Positions 41,123-44,499 of a stretch of DNA of 44,499 nt are shown one piece after another. A program made the translations under genes and the position numbers. The stretch is taken from contig NZ_PYWN01000017.1 in assembly GCF_003049505.1 (NCBI RefSeq), positions 1-44,499 of the forward strand, in the 5' to 3' direction. Position 1 is the first letter of the stretch. Every line of letters starts with the position of its first letter. Below the pieces are notes generated by a model. It was not told the origin of the DNA. It ran no database searches and was given only the letters and a program-made list of their open reading frames with translations. The stretch comes from Metasolibacillus meyeri. GTDB lineage: Bacteria; Bacillota; Bacilli; Bacillales_A; Planococcaceae.

Positions 41123-42064
41123 CTATGCTTGCCCAATTGGCATTTTCATCGTATTTTGAATTACCTTAATAACTAAATCGGGATTTTCTAAATGAATCGA
41201 GTGTTGGCAATTTGTTTTGATTTGTGTTGTATTTTTAGTTAATTGACTGAGCAAGTTTTGATGCTCCACCCAAGTGAGATCGGTATTGTTAGATGATAAA
41301 ACAACCACTGGCATATCTGCTTTTAATGCTTGGGCATTTTTAACCTGTAAAGCCGATTTTTCACTATATAAAAATTCCTTATATGCCGTTTCATAAGATT
41401 TCGGGTGATAGCCTATATATTGAACATATTTCTGATAAGGCTCTGGTAAATATTTTCTTCCCACTGGTTGCTTTAGCAGTTTCGGAAGACCGATTCCAGA
41501 AGTTAGATAACCAAATCGAAACAGATTAAGATTTTTTTTATGTGAATTTTTTCGAATCGTATCCCATTCATTGCTCAAATATCTCTTTTCATGTACAGCA
41601 TCAATCAAAATTAACGCCGCTACTTTTGCAGGGTATTTACTGGCGAATAGCCTCATATTCAAGCCACCAAAGGAATGACCGACTAAAATGTATGGAGGCT
41701 TTAGCTGCAAATTCTCAAGGATATACGTTAAATCACTTACAACATCTTCGCTTGTATAGGCTGTAGGGGTTGTTGAACTCCATCCATAGCCAGCTCGATC
41801 AAATGAAAGCACACTTGAAAATTTAGCTAGTTGTGGCTGAATATAGTGCCAATCTAAAGAGCAACAACTTAGTCCAGCATCCAATATGACGGTATACTCG
41901 CTGTTTTTTTCATCAGCAACAATTGTGTGAATGAAGCGATCTCCAATGTTAATCCTTTGACCAATTTCTTTTATATATCTACGTTTATTCAAATACATAT
42001 TTGTTAATGTGAAAGGGAAACCAACGATTTCAATTGCCTGTTTCACTAGTTTATCAAAATTCAA
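41123..42064 (-). CDS. Alpha/beta hydrolase
   Basis: The 313-residue protein has the alpha/beta hydrolase order. An oxyanion strand (VILDAGLSCCSLDWHYI) is followed by SFDRAGYGWS and the nucleophile elbow GHSFGG (Ser near 129). An acid in the VVLSSNNTDLTW region and catalytic His in NCQHSIHLENPDLV complete the set. There is a hydrophobic N-terminal stretch but no clear signal peptide. The family covers esterases, lipases, haloperoxidases and similar, and I cannot narrow it. AAGGAGTGG precedes the ATG. It converges on the Bcr-type exporter gene. Confidence 0.86.
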   Translation of the reverse strand: MNFDKLVKQAIEIVGFPFTLTNMYLNKRRYIKEIGQRINIGDRFIHTIVADEKNSEYTVILDAGLSCCSLDWHYIQPQLAKFSSVLSFDRAGYGWSSTTPTAYTSEDVVSDLTYILENLQLKPPYILVGHSFGGLNMRLFASKYPAKVAALILIDAVHEKRYLSNEWDTIRKNSHKKNLNLFRFGYLTSGIGLPKLLKQPVGRKYLPEPYQKYVQYIGYHPKSYETAYKEFLYSEKSALQVKNAQALKADMPVVVLSSNNTDLTWVEHQNLLSQLTKNTTQIKTNCQHSIHLENPDLVIKVIQNTMKMPIGQA

Positions 42065-42141
42065 GTATATCCACTCCTTCTATTTAAGTAAGAATCTACC
42101 TTCTATGACGCTCATGTTTAAGGAGAGGTTACCAAAAAAGG

Positions 42142-42213
42142 AAGGATATTAATGAACTACGATAGGGCAAGATAGAAGTTGTCCCAACAGTAGAAAATAC
42201 CTTTGAATAATGA
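42142..42213 (+). other. Possible remnant of a small gene
   Basis: AAGGAAGG is followed at normal distance by an ATG frame MNYDRAR that stops. One frame over, the next bases read EVVPTVENTFE and stop. This looks like one gene broken by a frameshift, but it is too short to identify. The remainder of the 42065-42398 gap holds nothing else I recognise. Confidence 0.22.
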
Positions 42214-42398
42214 AAAACCTAGTTTTACTTATTCATGTTAAAAGAAAATACAAAGATGTTGAATCTAGTATTTTCAACATTTTAAAGAAGGCAATATGAT
42301 ACATAAATAATTGCTAGCACTAAGTTTACTATGAGGGGTGTGGAAAAGATATTAACTTTTCAGAGTATATATTAAATATTTGCGAAAAGTCTTGGGGT

Positions 42399-42440
42399 TT
42401 AGAAAAGAGCATATCATTTTTCAGATCTGCTCTTTTCTAA
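42399..42440 (-). terminator. Terminator overlapping the end of the phosphotransferase gene
   Basis: TTAGAAAAGAGCA (42399-42411) and TGCTCTTTTCTAA (42428-42440) form a perfect 13-bp stem. The stop codon of the minus-strand gene lies in the loop, and the last codons form one arm. Confidence 0.6.
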
Positions 42441-43322
42441 ATACCATGTTGGTACAGGGTTATTCATATTATCGAACCATGACAGTATATCTTTTGCTTG
42501 ATTTTTCATTGTCACAATTTCCTTTTCACCAAATGGAATTGCCCAATACATTGAAGAAAGCGTATTACTTGAAATATAAAATGCTAATAGTTTAAAAAAC
42601 TCGATAGGGGGCTTGCCATCAAAATAGCCATTAAGCTGTCCAGTTGCAAAATGTGGGCTAGCTGCCGCACTCCACACAATTCGATTGAACTCCTCCCAAG
42701 GATCACCAAAATCAAAACGATTGAAATCAATGATTGACAGCGTATTATTCGGGGAAATAATCATGTTCCCAACATGATAATCCCCATGATGAAGAGACTG
42801 GGGTCTGTTCAACAATAGGTGGCGATTATTTTCGATATAATGAATGATTTGTTCATCGCCATCAAATTGAATTGGGCAGTCCTTATATGTTTTGATTTTA
42901 TGGTTTGTTTTGCGATTGAAGCGGGTAGCCCAATCTTCCTGTTCTAGTGGGGCAGGAATAGAATGAATAAGCTTTAGCATTTCCCCAGATTTGATGCCAA
43001 GTTCATATTGTTGAATCTCTGTTAATTGTGGCAAAACGTCTTCCGCATCATTCCCATTGCACCAAGTAAAGAGGGAATAGACACTTTGTCCGTCATGACA
43101 AATGCCAAAATCCAGTGGCTGTGACATGGATACATCTAATGCGGCAACCTGTTTCATCGTGTCGAACTCAGCTTTTTTATTATTATACTCGGATATATTT
43201 GCGATACGGAGAAGTCTTTTTTCATTGTTTATTGTTTCAATATAGTATTTTTTATCGGTTGACCAACCTTTGTTGATTGCTTCGATTTTTTGGAATGTAT
43301 TGTAGTCTTTAATGGCTTGCAT
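42414..43322 (-). CDS. Aminoglycoside phosphotransferase (APH) family protein
   Basis: The 302-residue cytoplasmic kinase has the protein-kinase-like APH fold. It shows an N-terminal lobe with RLLRIANISEYNNKKAEFDTM (Lys-Glu pair), the catalytic loop LHHGDYHVGNMI (Asp near 180), and the metal-binding IIDFNRFDFGDPWEEF. In this family substrates include aminoglycosides, macrolides, choline and fructosamine; real resistance activity cannot be claimed from sequence. A weak ribosome binding site (AAAGGTTG) precedes the ATG. The gene is divergent from the Fic gene. Confidence 0.88.
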   Translation of the reverse strand: MQAIKDYNTFQKIEAINKGWSTDKKYYIETINNEKRLLRIANISEYNNKKAEFDTMKQVAALDVSMSQPLDFGICHDGQSVYSLFTWCNGNDAEDVLPQLTEIQQYELGIKSGEMLKLIHSIPAPLEQEDWATRFNRKTNHKIKTYKDCPIQFDGDEQIIHYIENNRHLLLNRPQSLHHGDYHVGNMIISPNNTLSIIDFNRFDFGDPWEEFNRIVWSAAASPHFATGQLNGYFDGKPPIEFFKLLAFYISSNTLSSMYWAIPFGEKEIVTMKNQAKDILSWFDNMNNPVPTWYLEKSRSEK

Positions 43323-43448
43323 GTTGTCACAACCTTTTTCGTAAGATTTATTTTAATGAAGGGATTATCTTATGGTGAAATGTAGAGATTCTGTTGGTAA
43401 ATCAATTTTACATGTTGTTTGTTTTTTGTCAAATAAATGAAATTAATC

Positions 43449-43512
43449 ATCGGCAATAATATTTGATATGTTTGTTTTATTTGTTATAATATTGCCGATA
43501 ATAAGGTATAAT
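43449..43512 (+). promoter_or_regulatory. Fic gene promoter bracketed by an inverted repeat
   Basis: TTGATA (43463-43468) and TATAAT (43485-43490) are 16 nt apart. ATCGGCAATA (43449-43458) and its exact complement TATTGCCGAT (43490-43499) lie on either side, one touching the -10 box, so a dimer could clamp the promoter. A second TATAAT lies at 43507-43512. Confidence 0.6.
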
Positions 43513-43536
43513 ATATCTATATCGGAGGTGTGTGAT

Positions 43537-44430
43537 ATGGAGTATATGACAGTTGCTGAAACGGCAAAAGAATGGAGGATATCTGAGCGTTCTGTTCGTA
43601 ATTATGCAACAAATGGGCGTATTGAAGGGGCAAAACTTGACGGAAAAACTTGGTGGATTCCCATATCGGCAAAAAAACCTGAGCGTTTAAATAAGAAAAT
43701 TCAGAAGCGAACTTTACTTGATATTTTAAAGGAAGAAAAGAAATCTAAGATCAAGGGTGGAATCTATCATAAAATTCAAATTGAGTTAACATACAACTCC
43801 AATCGTATCGAGGGCAGTAAGCTTACTCATGAGCAAACTCGTTATATTTTCGAAACGAACACAATCGGAATGGATACTGAACCTTTGAATGTAGATGATA
43901 TTGTGGAAACAGCCAATCACTTCAATACGATTAATATAATCATCGAATATGCGAAACAACCTCTGAGTGAATCGTTAATTAAGCTACTGCATCAAACTTT
44001 GAAAAATGGAACAAGTGATTCAAGAAAAGAATGGTTTGCCGTTGGTGATTACAAAAAGCTACCAAATGAAGTTGGTGGAAAAGAAACAACATTACCAGAG
44101 GAAGTTCCAATTAAAATGAAGCAACTGCTAACGGAATACAATGAAAATAAGGTGAAGTCATTTGAAGAAATTATAGAATTTCATTATCAATTTGAATCGA
44201 TTCATCCGTTTCAAGATGGCAATGGACGTGTGGGTCGATTAATTATGTTTAAAGAGTTACTCAAAAATAATATTGTACCATTTATTATTGACGATGAACT
44301 AAAGATATATTATTATCGCGGGCTATCTAAATGGGAACAGGAAAAAGGGTATTTACTAGATACTTGCTTTGCTTCACAGGATAAGTTTAAGAAGTATTTG
44401 GATTATTTTAGAGTACATTATGAAGGCTAG
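43537..44430 (+). CDS. Fic domain protein with N-terminal MerR-like HTH
   Basis: The 297-residue protein carries an N-terminal excisionase/MerR-type helix-turn-helix (TVAETAKEWRISERSVRNYA, ending WWIP near residue 42). The Fic domain follows, with catalytic HPFQDGNGRVGR at residues 223-234. Fic enzymes usually transfer AMP from ATP to a hydroxyl of a target protein. An inhibitory motif of the S-x-x-x-E-G form (S88, E92, G93) lies before the Fic core, so it is a self-inhibited (class II) protein that needs no separate antitoxin. ATG at 43537 has GGAGG at 8 nt; a longer frame from 43468 runs through the promoter. The target protein is unknown. Confidence 0.92.
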   Translation: MEYMTVAETAKEWRISERSVRNYATNGRIEGAKLDGKTWWIPISAKKPERLNKKIQKRTLLDILKEEKKSKIKGGIYHKIQIELTYNSNRIEGSKLTHEQTRYIFETNTIGMDTEPLNVDDIVETANHFNTINIIIEYAKQPLSESLIKLLHQTLKNGTSDSRKEWFAVGDYKKLPNEVGGKETTLPEEVPIKMKQLLTEYNENKVKSFEEIIEFHYQFESIHPFQDGNGRVGRLIMFKELLKNNIVPFIIDDELKIYYYRGLSKWEQEKGYLLDTCFASQDKFKKYLDYFRVHYEG

Positions 44431-44436
44431 GGAGAT

Positions 44437-44499
44437 TTATCCCGTATCAACAGCCTGTAAAAACCCGATTGAGGCCAACATGATGTTGGTCACACAAGC
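44437..44499 (-). repeat. Multi-hairpin intergenic repeat, copy D (inverted, cut by window end)
   Basis: Read on the minus strand it contains CCAACATCATGTTGG, then CCTCAATCGGGTTTTTACAG, GCTGTTGAT and ACGGGATAA, as in copy B. The last hairpin is missing: the first TTACAG-CTGTT repeat is joined directly to the element's end. It starts 6 nt after the Fic stop codon, in the opposite orientation to the other copies. The rest lies outside the window. Confidence 0.78.

Overview
The window is AT-rich, densely packed Firmicutes DNA: strong AGGAGG-type ribosome binding sites, intrinsic terminators after most genes, and proteins closest to those of Bacillus and Planococcaceae (MotA/MotB, GntRKPZ, YfkK, PsuK/PsuG). 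SLH-anchored surface proteins and the style of the intergenic repeats point to Lysinibacillus or a near relative. This is inference from gene content; there is no rRNA or marker gene here.

Layout. 1-6.2 kb: a PPK2 polyphosphate kinase, a GNAT acetyltransferase, a beta-carbonic anhydrase, a small membrane protein, an M29 aminopeptidase and the flagellar stator pair motA-motB. 6.2-8.3 kb: a pseudouridine salvage operon, psuK-psuG, behind a clear sigma-A promoter with repeated operator-like sequences. 8.3-12.05 kb: a response regulator and an unusual 1004-residue sensor kinase with two kinase modules. These are divergent from a large SLH surface protein (12.2-15.7 kb). A 23-bp element in front of the surface protein recurs before a small beta-rich protein at 16.5 kb, suggesting co-regulation. 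15.9-16.2 kb: a type I toxin-antitoxin locus, with a 35-residue holin-like toxin and an overlapping antisense RNA. 17-23.2 kb: yfkK, a YtxH-like protein, a YihY/BrkB protein, a ZosA-like metal ATPase with a PerR-like box, class I fumarase and an SE1561-like small protein.

23.3-28.4 kb is a complete gluconate operon in the order gntR-gntK-gntP-gntZ, read leftwards, with an 18-bp palindromic operator, a cre-like site and a promoter packed into about 55 bp. 28.5-31.8 kb: an MFS exporter and an ABC exporter behind a leader that looks like a ribosome-controlled transcription attenuator. 31.8-32.2 kb: a small basic CxCxxC protein behind a leader RNA whose apical loop is complementary to the gene's own Shine-Dalgarno sequence; this is the best candidate for an undescribed system. 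32.4-36.2 kb: a Nudix gene fragment, a membrane-anchored NagZ-type glycosidase, a Nudix hydrolase, a histidine phosphatase and a methyltransferase. 36.2-38.9 kb: a LytTR regulator, a DUF3021 membrane protein and an ABC-2 exporter. 39.1-44.4 kb: a methyltransferase, a Bcr/CflA drug exporter, an alpha/beta hydrolase, an aminoglycoside phosphotransferase-like protein and a self-inhibited Fic protein.

Two intergenic repeat families run through the window. One is an element of about 200-250 bp with several hairpins, present four times. Its stems are kept by compensating changes, and copies lie directly after the 3' ends of genes. The other is a 21-bp-period array with a shared 17-nt leader, found twice downstream of leftward metabolic genes.
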